From CAZLMW01 sp964560875 (GTDB lineage: Bacteria; Myxococcota_A; UBA9042): a DNA stretch of 36,064 nt. The position numbers were made by a program, and so were the translations under genes. Below the pieces are notes generated by a model, which did not search any database, was not told where the DNA came from, and saw only the letters and a list, made by a program, of their open reading frames with translations. The stretch spans positions 1 to 36,064 of the forward strand of contig CAZLMW010000084.1 in the NCBI GenBank assembly GCA_964560875.1. Direction: 5' to 3'. Position 1 is the stretch's first letter, and each line of letters starts with the position of its first letter. This document shows positions 24,360-32,396 of the stretch, in pieces.

Positions 24360-25526
24360 ATGAACCTCGCCGCGCCGCTCCTTGCCTGGCACTACAAGCG
24401 TCGTCGCGGGTTGCCGTGGCGGGCTCCCTTGGATGAACGCCCCGCGCCCTACGCCGTCCTCGTATCCGAGTTCATGTGCCAGCAAACCCGCGTGGAGACG
24501 GCCATCCCGTATTTTCACCGCTGGATGGCTGCGCTGCCCACTCTCAAGGCGCTCGCGGCCGCATCCGAAGATGATGTCGTGCGCCTGTGGACCGGGCTGG
24601 GCTACTACCGGCGCGCGCGCAATCTCCGAGCTGCGGCGATCGAGGCCGTCTCACGTCACGGCGACCTGCCAGCCGATGAGCCAGACCTACGCGCCCTCCC
24701 CGGCATTGGGCCCTACACCGCCGGCGCCATCGCTTCGATCGCTTTTGGCCGGCGCGTTCCTCTTGTGGACGGCAATGTCGCCCGCGTGCTCGCTCGCCTG
24801 CACGGCATCGAGCGCGATGTCACCGCCGGGGCCGGTCGACGCCAAGCTTGGTCCTTCGCAGGGGAGCACATCAACGGGCTCAGGCCCGACCAGCAACCAG
24901 GCCACTGGAACGAGGCGCTGATGGAGCTCGGTGCGGTCATCTGCACCCCGCGCACGCCGACTTGCGCCGTTTGCCCCATCGCCGGCCAGTGCATCGCATT
25001 GTCCGAAGGCCGAACCGCTGAGCTGCCCGTTCCCCGGGCCAAGACAAAGGTCACGCGGGTTGCGGCCACGTACACCGTCGTCTTGCACAGCGATCACGTT
25101 CTCGTCATGCAACGGCCCGGCACAGGCCGCTGGGCCAAGCTCTGGGAGCCGCCCGGATTCGAGGGATCCCACGCTGACACCGCCAGCGCCGACTGGATGA
25201 AAAAACACGGCGTGATCGAGCGAGCAACCTTCAGGCCGATCGTGCACGTGCTCAGCCATCGCCGCTACGAAGTGGTCGGAATCCTCGCGGCTGCGGACAC
25301 GATGTGGAGCGCGCAACGCCTCCAAGCGGTGTGTGCGGAGCTACCCCACGAACGCGCGCGCTGGATGCCGATCGAGACGGCCCTGGGCAAAACGTCGGGC
25401 GTTTCGCGGCTCGCACAGAAGCTGATCGCCGCCGCGGTCGATGCCGTCGCGGTCGATACCGTCGCGGTCGATGCCGTCGCAACATTTGCGCCCAATAGCG
25501 CGGCCACAATCGCTCCATCGCGTTGA
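24360..25526 (+). CDS. mutY: A/G-specific adenine glycosylase MutY
   Basis: This 388-residue base-excision repair enzyme removes adenine opposite 8-oxoguanine. The catalytic Glu37 lies in SEFMCQQTRVE, the helix-hairpin-helix is LPGIGPYTAGAIAS (about 113-126), and catalytic Asp137 is in VPLVDGNVARV. The [4Fe-4S] cluster cysteines are C195-x6-C202-x2-C205-x5-C211. The C-terminal half is a NUDIX-like 8-oxoG recognition domain (VLVMQRPGTGRWAKLWEPPG). The core is intact. The last 30 residues are a repetitive AVDAVAVDTVAVDAV tail encoded by a 15-bp tandem repeat, absent from typical MutY. It is last in the operon with the deacetylase and FadL-like genes. Start ATG is 6 nt after the preceding stop. 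Confidence 0.93.
   Translation: MNLAAPLLAWHYKRRRGLPWRAPLDERPAPYAVLVSEFMCQQTRVETAIPYFHRWMAALPTLKALAAASEDDVVRLWTGLGYYRRARNLRAAAIEAVSRHGDLPADEPDLRALPGIGPYTAGAIASIAFGRRVPLVDGNVARVLARLHGIERDVTAGAGRRQAWSFAGEHINGLRPDQQPGHWNEALMELGAVICTPRTPTCAVCPIAGQCIALSEGRTAELPVPRAKTKVTRVAATYTVVLHSDHVLVMQRPGTGRWAKLWEPPGFEGSHADTASADWMKKHGVIERATFRPIVHVLSHRRYEVVGILAAADTMWSAQRLQAVCAELPHERARWMPIETALGKTSGVSRLAQKLIAAAVDAVAVDTVAVDAVATFAPNSAATIAPSR
25434..25478 (+). repeat. 15-bp tandem repeat within mutY 3' end
   Basis: Three copies of GCGGTCGATGCCGTC occupy 25434-25448, 25449-25463 (one mismatch, ATACC for ATGCC) and 25464-25478. They encode the AVDAV-type tail of MutY. Confidence 0.9.
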
Positions 25527-25593
25527 ATTCACGGCGTGGTCCGCCTTGCTTTTCAGCAGGTGCCCGACGCACCCGACCCTCTTGGAGCGCCCC

Positions 25594-26487
25594 ATGATTC
25601 CCACCGACGTCCTCGTGGCGACCGATCTGTCCGACCTCGGCATGATCGCCCTGCCGCACGCAGCCGCCTTCGCCGCCATCAACAACGCCAGCCTGACCTT
25701 GCTCTACGCCAACGAATGGGCCGATGTTGAGCCGGTTCAGCAGCAAAACAAGAAGCGCGAAAGGCTCGACACGGTCCGCCGCACAGTCGGTGCGATGGGG
25801 TTGGAGCCCCAAATCGACATCGTCGACGGGCCCCCCGAAACCGTCATCAGCCGCTACATGAAGCACTCGGACGTGGACCTCGTGGTTGTCACTCGCCACG
25901 GCGCTTCGGTCGGCCAACCGCTGCACCAGTCGGTCGCCAGCCGCGTCGTGCGGGACGCGCCTTGCCCCGTGCTCGTTGTCCACGGGCCCGCCGATCGCAA
26001 ACCCGAGGTGGATGTCGCGCCGTCGATCTATCGCCGCGTCTTTGTCTCGACCGATTTCAGCTACTCCAGCGACCGTGGCGTCGAGGAAGCGGCCGCCATC
26101 GCCTCGCAGTTCGGTGCGGAGCTCGTGATCGGACACTGCGTGGAGGTGCCCGGCCTCCACTCGGTGGAGGGCGACAAGGTGATCGAGCCCACTGTCCCGC
26201 CGGCAGCCCAAGCCTCCGTTGAGCAAGCCAAGCAATCGATGCTGCAAACCGCGTCCAACCTTGCCGGATCGCCGCCCACCGTGGTCGCTCAGTGCGCCGA
26301 TGAAGCCGCCGAGGGGATCGTGGCGATGGCCTTGTTGAACCGCTGCGACCTCATCGTCATCCCGTCGCACGGCAAGAGCGCGGTCTTCACTTTCTTCCTG
26401 GGCAGTGTCGCCCAGCGTGTCCTGGACCTGTCGCCATTGCCGGTGCTCGTGCTGCGGCGCGGCTCCTCGTCGCGACGCCCCGACTGA
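25594..26487 (+). CDS. Tandem-domain universal stress protein
   Basis: This 297-residue protein has two UspA domains (about 1-135 and 145-295). The first begins DVLVATDLSDLGMIALPHAA and the second VFVSTDFSYSSDRGVEEAA. The second carries the ATP-binding loop pattern SHGKSAVFTFFLGSVAQRV, a match to the classical G-x2-G-x9-G-S segment with Ala for the second Gly. The first has RHGASVGQPLHQSVASRVV, where the final Gly is replaced by Ser. So only the second domain looks close to ATP competent. Universal stress proteins support survival under starvation and oxidative stress. The ATG at 25594 follows a GGAG site; the in-frame upstream start at 25441 lies inside mutY and is rejected. Confidence 0.88.
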   Translation: MIPTDVLVATDLSDLGMIALPHAAAFAAINNASLTLLYANEWADVEPVQQQNKKRERLDTVRRTVGAMGLEPQIDIVDGPPETVISRYMKHSDVDLVVVTRHGASVGQPLHQSVASRVVRDAPCPVLVVHGPADRKPEVDVAPSIYRRVFVSTDFSYSSDRGVEEAAAIASQFGAELVIGHCVEVPGLHSVEGDKVIEPTVPPAAQASVEQAKQSMLQTASNLAGSPPTVVAQCADEAAEGIVAMALLNRCDLIVIPSHGKSAVFTFFLGSVAQRVLDLSPLPVLVLRRGSSSRRPD

Positions 26488-26601
26488 CGCGACGTCCGCT
26501 TCGACGGGTGTCGCAGACCCCATGCCGTTGGCAAATGCTGGACGGCGTCGGGCTGCAGCGTCACACTTAGGCGGTTCGCACACGCGGGCTTTGGGAGCGC
26601 T

Positions 26602-27978
26602 GTGGGCATCACCTTCGTCGAAAAGTCCGATCCGAACGCCCCTGTTCGCCAAGACGCCAAGGTCGCGCTCGTGCTGGCCGGCGGCGCTATCTCCGGCGGC
26701 GCGTTCAAAATCGGTGGCCTGATCGCGCTCAACGCCTTCTTGACCAAGCGCTCGGTCACGCAGTTCGACATCTACGTTGGGATCTCGGCCGGTGCTTTCC
26801 TCGCCGCGCCGTTGTGCGCAGGCGTTGAACCGCAGGAAGTGCTGCGTTCCATCGACGGCAAATCCGAGCGCATCTCGCAGTTCTCACCGCTGGACTTCTA
26901 CCGCCCCAACTGGCGCGAATTCCTCTACAAACCTGCGCTCCTCGCGCGCGACATGCTGTCGACGTTTCCGGCGGTGTCGATGTCCCTGGGCCGGCACCTC
27001 GCCGGTCGCAAGCGCGCCTTTCTCATCGACCGGGCGCGCACCTTCCTGCGCGATCCCACGTATCTCAACGCGGAAAACCTGATCGCGCCGATCGTCGCGG
27101 ACCTGACCAAGGAGTCCGAGCTGCGGTCAGGCCTGAGCTACCTGCCCAGCGGCCTCTTCGACAACCGCGGCATCGAACGCTTCATCCGCGCCAACCTCAA
27201 GCGCAACGGCGTTCCCAACCACTTCCGTCTGCTCAAGCTCGAGCGCGGCAAAGACCTCTACATCGGCAGCACCAACCTCAACACGGCGCAGCCGGTCGTC
27301 TTTGGCCACGACGAGGACTGTTCGGTAACGATCAGCGAGGCGGTGCAGGCGTCCACCGCGATCCCGGGGTTCTTCCGCCCCGCGCGCATCAACGGCCACG
27401 ACTACATCGACGCCGGCGTCCGTAAGACCGCCAACATCAGCCAAGCCGTCAAACACGGCGCCAACCTGGTCATCGCGTACAACCCATTCCGTCCGTTCGT
27501 CGCCTACCACGCCGACCAACTCCTGCATGGCAGCCGCACGATCAGCGACATGGGCATCGCGACCGTGCTCAACCAGGCGTTCCGTACGCTGCTGCACACC
27601 CGCCTGATGCTCGGCATCGAGAAGCTCCGCCTCAATCCCGAGTTCAAGGGCGACGTCATCCTCATCGAACCGTCCGAGAGCGACCTCAAGTTCTTCAACA
27701 TCAACCCGGTCGCCTTCTGGCAACGCGCCGAATCGGCCGAGCACGGGTTTACGTCCGTCAAGGAAGGCATCGAGCGCTACCGCGAGCGCATCAGCTCGAT
27801 CCTTGGCCGCTACGGTATCGGCACGGACATGAGCCTGCTGCGCAAGATCACCGACGAATTCCGCCAGTCGCGCTACGACAAGGACACGATCCTGCGCGTG
27901 CTCGAAGAGGCCCATCCCAAGCCGGACGAGCCTGCACGCAACGAAGCTCGCCCGCATCTACGGGTCGTCGGCGAGTAG
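26602..27978 (+). CDS. Patatin-like phospholipase
   Basis: This 458-residue serine hydrolase has a Ser-Asp dyad. The oxyanion-hole glycine-rich motif is VLAGGAISGGAFKIGGL (about 24-40), the nucleophile elbow is GISAG (Ser62), and the catalytic Asp is near residue 270 in DYIDAGV, DAG replacing the common DG[GA] order. No signal peptide or transmembrane segment is seen, so a cytosolic or peripheral membrane location is likely. The C-terminal third is helical and probably specific to this subfamily. It starts at GTG with a GGGAG site, 114 nt after the stress protein. Activity should be acyl-ester hydrolysis on phospholipid or neutral lipid, but the substrate is not predictable. Confidence 0.87.
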   Translation: MGITFVEKSDPNAPVRQDAKVALVLAGGAISGGAFKIGGLIALNAFLTKRSVTQFDIYVGISAGAFLAAPLCAGVEPQEVLRSIDGKSERISQFSPLDFYRPNWREFLYKPALLARDMLSTFPAVSMSLGRHLAGRKRAFLIDRARTFLRDPTYLNAENLIAPIVADLTKESELRSGLSYLPSGLFDNRGIERFIRANLKRNGVPNHFRLLKLERGKDLYIGSTNLNTAQPVVFGHDEDCSVTISEAVQASTAIPGFFRPARINGHDYIDAGVRKTANISQAVKHGANLVIAYNPFRPFVAYHADQLLHGSRTISDMGIATVLNQAFRTLLHTRLMLGIEKLRLNPEFKGDVILIEPSESDLKFFNINPVAFWQRAESAEHGFTSVKEGIERYRERISSILGRYGIGTDMSLLRKITDEFRQSRYDKDTILRVLEEAHPKPDEPARNEARPHLRVVGE

Positions 27979-28046
27979 TTCCCAGCACACGCCCAGAGCG
28001 TTATCGGCGCGCAGCTTCTCAGTCGCCGCCCGCCGGGTCGTGAACC

Positions 28047-28385
28047 TCAGCCCACCAAACGCAGCAGGTTGTCGACCGGCCGGCCGATCTCCGCTTTGCC
28101 GTTCAATACGCCGATCGGGCGCTGCATCATGCGCGGGTGGTGGGCCATCGCCGCGATCAGCACGTCGTCGCTTTCCTGGCCGGTGAGCCCCGCTTTCTTC
28201 ACGTCGTTTTTGCGGAGCACGTCCTTGACGCCCACACCGAGCGCGCTGAGCACATCGCGGATCTCCGCCTCGCTCAGCGGCTCCTTCGTGTATTCGCGGT
28301 AGCTGAACTCGATGCCATTTTCTTTCAACAAGGCGACCGCCTTGCGGCATGTGCCTCAAGTGCGGGTGCAGATGAGCTGCATCAT
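28047..28385 (-). CDS. Probable selenocysteine-containing ArsC/Spx-family protein
   Basis: Reading from ATG 28385 (GGAG site with 7-nt spacing at 28393-28396), the frame gives MMQLICTRT, then TGA (28358-28356), then GTCRKAVALLKENGIEF and an uninterrupted ArsC-fold protein to 28047. The total is 112 residues counting the TGA, the family's normal length. In ArsC/Spx/YffB proteins the residue at the TGA is the catalytic Cys (C-x-x-C-R-K-A), so the predicted active site is Sec-Gly-Thr-Cys. The rest is conserved: TKEPLSEAEIRDVLSALGV, AHHPRMMQRPI with the family Arg-Pro-Ile, and GKAEIGRPVDNLL. A SECIS-like hairpin follows the TGA at the right distance. It probably acts as a thiol or selenol oxidoreductase (arsenate reductase-like); the substrate is not known. 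Alternatives are a nonsense-mutated pseudogene or a sequencing error. A conventional call would start at TTG 28331, losing the active site. Confidence 0.78.
28328..28345 (-). promoter_or_regulatory. Bacterial SECIS-like hairpin downstream of in-frame TGA
   Basis: On the minus strand, CAAGGC (28344-28339) pairs with GCCUUG (28334-28329), plus a closing G-U wobble (28345/28328), around a 4-nt apical loop GGUC (28338-28335). The loop begins 18 nt after the TGA, within the 16-37 nt window described for bacterial SECIS elements. It has G in the first two loop positions. The E. coli fdhF SECIS loop also contains GGUC at nearly the same distance, as I recall it. Confidence 0.7.
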
Positions 28386-28535
28386 CTTCGGACTCCGTTT
28401 GGACAGTTGCGTGGGACGGGATCGGCATCGAGCCACCAATCCTCGCGGAGCGCGGAAGCTGCGATCTCCACCGTTGAACGTCAAGATTCTCAACGCTTGC
28501 CGGCGCACATGAGGTCCGCGGCCCCATTCGCCCCA

Positions 28536-28564
28536 TTTCCACGACGCGATAACCCGGCTAAAGT
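28536..28564 (+). promoter_or_regulatory. Putative promoter of glmM operon
   Basis: TTTCCA (28536-28541), 17-bp spacer, TAAAGT (28559-28564). It lies about 60 nt upstream of the glmM ATG, in the 239-nt divergent gap with the selenoprotein gene. Confidence 0.42.
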
Positions 28565-28624
28565 TGCCGGCCCTGCCAAGCCCCGCGCCCCTTTTCGGGC
28601 GAGCCCGTAGCCAAAAGGACGAAC

Positions 28625-29983
28625 ATGCCACGCAAGCTCTTTGGAACCGACGGCGTCCGCGGCCAGGCCAACTCCGGCATTATGACAGTCGAAACCGCCG
28701 TTGCGATCGGTCGCGCGGTCGGCACCATCTTCGAGAGCCGCCATGAGCGTCCGCGCGTCCTGATCGGCAAAGACACCAGGCGCAGCTGCTACCTCTTCGA
28801 GATGGCGCTGACGGCGGGCGCGTGCTCGGTCGGCGCCGAACCCTATCTGCTCGGTCCCCTGCCGACGCCCGGGATCGCGTTTATGACCACCGGCATGCGG
28901 GCCGACGTGGGCGTTGTCATCAGCGCATCGCACAACCCTTTCCAAGACAACGGCATCAAGCTGTTCGGCGCGGACGGCTTCAAGCTGGCCGACGAGATCG
29001 AGTCGAAAATTGAAGCGTTCATGGCCGACGACAAGGCCACCTCCGCCTCCATCAAGACCGGTGCGGACGTCGGACGCGCCTACCGAATCGAGGACGCACG
29101 CGGCCGCTTCATCGTGTACCTGAAGACGACGTTCCCGTCGGATTTGACGCTCGACGGGCTGCGCATCGCGGTCGATTGCGCCAACGGTGCCGGCTACAAG
29201 GTCGCTCCGGCGGTGTTCGAAGAGCTCGGTGCGACGGTCATCACACGTGGCGTGCAGCCCAACGGCATCAACATCAACGACGGGTGCGGCGCCCTGTATC
29301 CCAAGAAGCTCGCCGCCCTCGTGCTCGAAGAGTCGTGCGACATCGGCATCGCGCTCGATGGCGACGCGGACCGCCTCATCATCGTTGACGAGCGCGGCCA
29401 GGTGGTGGACGGTGACCAGATCCTCGCCCTCCTCGCGACCCGGATGCAGCGCGCTGGCACCCTCGCGCGCAACAGTCTTGTCGTCACCGTGATGAGCAAC
29501 TTCGGGCTCGAGGCCGCGATGCGGGAGGCCGGGATCAAGCTGATCCGCACCCAGGTCGGCGACCGATATGTCGTCGACGCGATGCGAAAGGGCGGCTTCA
29601 ACCTCGGCGGCGAACAGAGCGGGCACATCGTCTGTCTCGACCACACAACGACCGGGGACGGCATCTTGTCCGCGTTGCAGGTGCTCGCTTACGCGGTCCG
29701 TGAACAACGACCGGTGTCCGAATTGATGACCGTCATGAGCCGCGCTCCCCAGCGTCTCGTCAACGTCAATGTGCGCGAAAAAGCCCCGCTTCATTCCCTC
29801 GAATCGGTGCAACGCGCCATCGTCCAGGCCGAAAAGGCGCTCGAAGGCAACGGCCGGGTGTTGGTTCGCTACTCGGGGACCGAAAACAAGTGCCGCGTCA
29901 TGGTCGAGGGCCACAACGCAGGTGCGGTCAAACAGTGGGTCGACACCATCGCCGACGCCGTACGGGAGGCCATCGGTGCCTGA
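28625..29983 (+). CDS. glmM: Phosphoglucosamine mutase GlmM
   Basis: This 452-residue cytosolic enzyme converts glucosamine-6-phosphate to glucosamine-1-phosphate for peptidoglycan and LPS precursors. The sequence starts KLFGTDGVRG, the catalytic phosphoserine motif is ISASHNP with Ser102 (the same number as in E. coli), the metal-binding loop is LDGDADR near residue 245, and the sugar-binding loop is GGEQSGHI. The phosphate-binding VRYSGTENKCRVMVEG motif lies near the C-terminus. Length is standard. A good AAAGGA ribosome-binding site precedes the ATG. It overlaps pdxJ by 8 bp and starts a glmM-pdxJ-nnrD operon. Confidence 0.96.
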   Translation: MPRKLFGTDGVRGQANSGIMTVETAVAIGRAVGTIFESRHERPRVLIGKDTRRSCYLFEMALTAGACSVGAEPYLLGPLPTPGIAFMTTGMRADVGVVISASHNPFQDNGIKLFGADGFKLADEIESKIEAFMADDKATSASIKTGADVGRAYRIEDARGRFIVYLKTTFPSDLTLDGLRIAVDCANGAGYKVAPAVFEELGATVITRGVQPNGININDGCGALYPKKLAALVLEESCDIGIALDGDADRLIIVDERGQVVDGDQILALLATRMQRAGTLARNSLVVTVMSNFGLEAAMREAGIKLIRTQVGDRYVVDAMRKGGFNLGGEQSGHIVCLDHTTTGDGILSALQVLAYAVREQRPVSELMTVMSRAPQRLVNVNVREKAPLHSLESVQRAIVQAEKALEGNGRVLVRYSGTENKCRVMVEGHNAGAVKQWVDTIADAVREAIGA

Positions 29984-30743
29984 CACAAACCTGCCCATCC
30001 GCGCTGGCGCGGGCGTGAACGTGCGCCTTGGCGTCAACGTCGATCACGTCGCGACGATCCGCCAAGCGCGCGCTACCCGTTATCCCGACCCCGTCTTTGC
30101 CGCGTCCTTGGCCGAACAAGCTGGCGCCGATCAGATCACGATCCACGTCCGCGAGGACCGTCGGCACGTCCAGGAACGCGACCTGCGCGTGATGAAAGAG
30201 ACGGTGCAGGTGCCCCTCAATCTCGAGATGGCTGCCACCGACGAGATGCTGGCGATGGCGCTCAAGTACGTGCCCGACACGGTTACGCTCGTGCCTGAAA
30301 AGCGCGAAGAACAGACAACCGAAGGTGGTCTGGACGTCGTCGGCAACCGCGACGCCCTCGCGCCCCACGTGCACAGCTTGCGCGAAGCCGGGATCGTCGT
30401 TTCGATGTTCGTCGATCCCGACAACGCCCAGTGTGATGCGTCCCTTGGAATCGGCGCGGCGACCGTCGAGCTGCACACCGGCGATTTCTGCGAGGCGTCC
30501 ACCGACGCGCTTCGCAACAACGAATTGCTCAAGCTCGCCGCCGCCGCCCGTCACGCACACGGCATCGGCCTGGCGGTCGCGGCTGGCCATGGCATCGACT
30601 ACCGCAATGTCGCCGACATCATGCTCCTCCCCCACGTCGAAGAGCTCAACATCGGTCACAGCATCGTGGCTCGCGCCATCTTCGTCGGCTTGGAACGCGC
30701 CGTCGGTGAAATGCTGCGCCGCATGCACCGTTACGAGCTCTGA
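29976..30743 (+). CDS. pdxJ: Pyridoxine 5'-phosphate synthase PdxJ
   Basis: This 255-residue TIM-barrel enzyme makes the pyridoxine 5'-phosphate ring from 1-deoxy-xylulose 5-phosphate and 3-amino-2-oxopropyl phosphate. Signatures are RLGVNVDHVATIRQAR at the start, ADQITIHVREDRRHVQERDL, the PDTVTLVPEKREEQTTEGGL core, ELHTGDF, and AAGHGIDYRNV. Length matches the family. Start choice: GTG 29976, inside the glmM stop region, has GGGAGG at 29964-29969 and gives a 15-residue N-terminal extension. GTG 30021 starts directly at the conserved RLGVN. Both are possible; the ribosome-binding site favours 29976. It is translationally coupled to glmM. Confidence 0.94.
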   Translation: MPDTNLPIRAGAGVNVRLGVNVDHVATIRQARATRYPDPVFAASLAEQAGADQITIHVREDRRHVQERDLRVMKETVQVPLNLEMAATDEMLAMALKYVPDTVTLVPEKREEQTTEGGLDVVGNRDALAPHVHSLREAGIVVSMFVDPDNAQCDASLGIGAATVELHTGDFCEASTDALRNNELLKLAAAARHAHGIGLAVAAGHGIDYRNVADIMLLPHVEELNIGHSIVARAIFVGLERAVGEMLRRMHRYEL

Positions 30744-30770
30744 TTGGCCCGAACACGCGCCGAGGCAACC

Positions 30771-32315
30771 ATGCGAATCATCACTCCCGAGCAGATGCGC
30801 TCGCTCGACAGCCGCACCATCGAAGAGCTCGGGCTCCCCGGCGCGACCCTGATGGAAACCGCTGGTCGAGGCGTCGTCGCCGCGATCGAAATGCGGATCG
30901 GCGGTGTGGGAGACGGCCGCCTCGCCACGATCTTGTGCGGTGTCGGCAACAACGGCGGCGACGGCTTCGTGATCGCGCGGGAGCTGCATTACCGCGGGTT
31001 CGCAGTTCACGTGTACACGGTCGGTGATCGCGGCAACATGAGCGACGACGCCAAGCTTCACTACAAGGCCATGCAGGCCGCCGGCGTTCGTGATCGCCAT
31101 CACACCAAGCCGCCCGACAAGCGCGAACTTGGCGGCCTGCGGCGGTCCCTGGCCCGTTCGGCCGTGATCGTCGACGCGCTGATAGGCACCGGGCCGACCA
31201 CCGACCTCCGCGATCCGATCGCCACATTCGCCGCCCAGGTCGACGGGCGCCACAGCGGACTGGTCGTCTCGGTCGACGTACCGAGCGGGATCAACGCCGC
31301 CAACGGGCGCAAACTCGGTGTCGCGGTCAAAGCAGATCTCGTGTGCACGATGGCCGCCGCAAAAACCGGCTTGTTCTTCGGCGCAGGGCCCGGCCACTAC
31401 AACGAGCTCGAAGTCGTCCCCATCGGCGTGCCCCCCGCGTGGGCCGACGAGCTCAAAAAACAGGGCCGAGCGGTCACGTGGGCATCCGAAAAAGGCGAGC
31501 TGCCGGGCCGCAACGAAAACGCCCACAAGGGTCGCTTTGGCCACTTGCTCGTGCTCGCCGGATCACCGGGAAAGACCGGCGCTGCGTTGCTGTCCACGAC
31601 CGCGGCGATGCGGTCTGGTGTCGGCCTGTGCACCCTCGCCACGTCCGGTGAGATCCGCGCCCGGCTCGAAGGTGCGGTTGCCGACCTGATGGTCGAGGCT
31701 GTTCGCGGTGGCGCGAGCGAGAAAAAACGCGTCGAGAAGCTGATTGACGGCAAGGCCGCGATCGCCGCCGGTCCGGGCATGGGGACCGCGAGCGCGTCGA
31801 TCGAACTCGTCAAACAGGTGCTCGAGATGTCCAAGTGCCCGGTCGTCCTCGACGCCGACGCGATCACGTGCCTGGCGACCAAGCCCGAGATCGCCGAACC
31901 CGCTCAGCATCGGCTCGTCCTGACGCCACATCCGGGCGAGATGGCGCGGCTGCTCGAAAGCGAAGTCGCCGCCGTTCAAGCCGATCGGCTCGGATCTGCG
32001 CGCAAGGCCGCCGCACGCTTCAAAGCCGTCGTCGTGCTCAAGGGGGCGCGCACCGTGATCGCGGCTCCTGGCGGGCAGTGGGCGATCTGCAATGAACCGA
32101 ACGCGGCCTTGGCAAAAGCCGGAAGCGGCGACGTCTTGTGCGGGATAATCGGCGCGTTGTTGGCCCAGGGATTGCGGCCGGGAGCTGCGGCCCGCGTCGG
32201 CGTGACTGCCCACAACGCTGCGGGAAAGATCGTCGCGCAAGACGTGGGACCTGTCGCTTCCATGGCGTCCGATCTCGTCGGCGTATTGGCCGATGTCTGG
32301 CGCGCTGACGGCTGA
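30771..32315 (+). CDS. nnrD: Bifunctional NAD(P)HX epimerase/dehydratase
   Basis: This 514-residue two-domain repair enzyme restores hydrated, inactive NAD(P)H. The N-terminal epimerase (YjeF_N, about 1-215) carries MRIITPEQMRSLD, GVGNNGGDGFVIAREL (about 58-72) and SVDVPSGINAANG. The C-terminal ADP/ATP-dependent dehydratase (about 235-510) carries VLAGSPGKTGAALL, VLDADAITCL, LTPHPGEMARLL (about 385) and the AGSGDVLCGIIGALLAQG motif (about 450). Start ATG has a GAGG site, 27 nt after the pdxJ stop; a TTG at 30744 would add nine residues and is less likely. In many bacteria acpS lies between pdxJ and this gene and tsaE follows; neither is here. Confidence 0.94.
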   Translation: MRIITPEQMRSLDSRTIEELGLPGATLMETAGRGVVAAIEMRIGGVGDGRLATILCGVGNNGGDGFVIARELHYRGFAVHVYTVGDRGNMSDDAKLHYKAMQAAGVRDRHHTKPPDKRELGGLRRSLARSAVIVDALIGTGPTTDLRDPIATFAAQVDGRHSGLVVSVDVPSGINAANGRKLGVAVKADLVCTMAAAKTGLFFGAGPGHYNELEVVPIGVPPAWADELKKQGRAVTWASEKGELPGRNENAHKGRFGHLLVLAGSPGKTGAALLSTTAAMRSGVGLCTLATSGEIRARLEGAVADLMVEAVRGGASEKKRVEKLIDGKAAIAAGPGMGTASASIELVKQVLEMSKCPVVLDADAITCLATKPEIAEPAQHRLVLTPHPGEMARLLESEVAAVQADRLGSARKAAARFKAVVVLKGARTVIAAPGGQWAICNEPNAALAKAGSGDVLCGIIGALLAQGLRPGAAARVGVTAHNAAGKIVAQDVGPVASMASDLVGVLADVWRADG

Positions 32316-32384
32316 TTCAAGGTCGATTCGCACCGGCAAACGGCGGACTTCGATCCGGTTGCGGGCGCTCTTGCCGCGATTTGT

Positions 32385-32390
32385 TACGAT
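32385..32390 (+). promoter_or_regulatory. Putative -10 element of leaderless transcript
   Basis: TACGAT lies exactly 6 nt before the ATG at 32397, the same spacing as at 21066-21078, so the transcript would start at the initiation codon. A -35 at the proper distance is not convincing. Confidence 0.38.
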
Positions 32391-32396
32391 GTGCCA

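Noticed and set aside
25441..25593. N-terminal extension of the universal stress protein
   Set aside because: It overlaps the mutY minisatellite in another frame and lacks any Usp feature before the ATG at 25594.
28047..28331. Plain TTG-initiated 94-residue gene for the ArsC-like protein
   Set aside because: This start loses the catalytic motif and strand 1, and no ribosome-binding site fits; the upstream ATG with a GGAG site and an in-frame TGA is more coherent.
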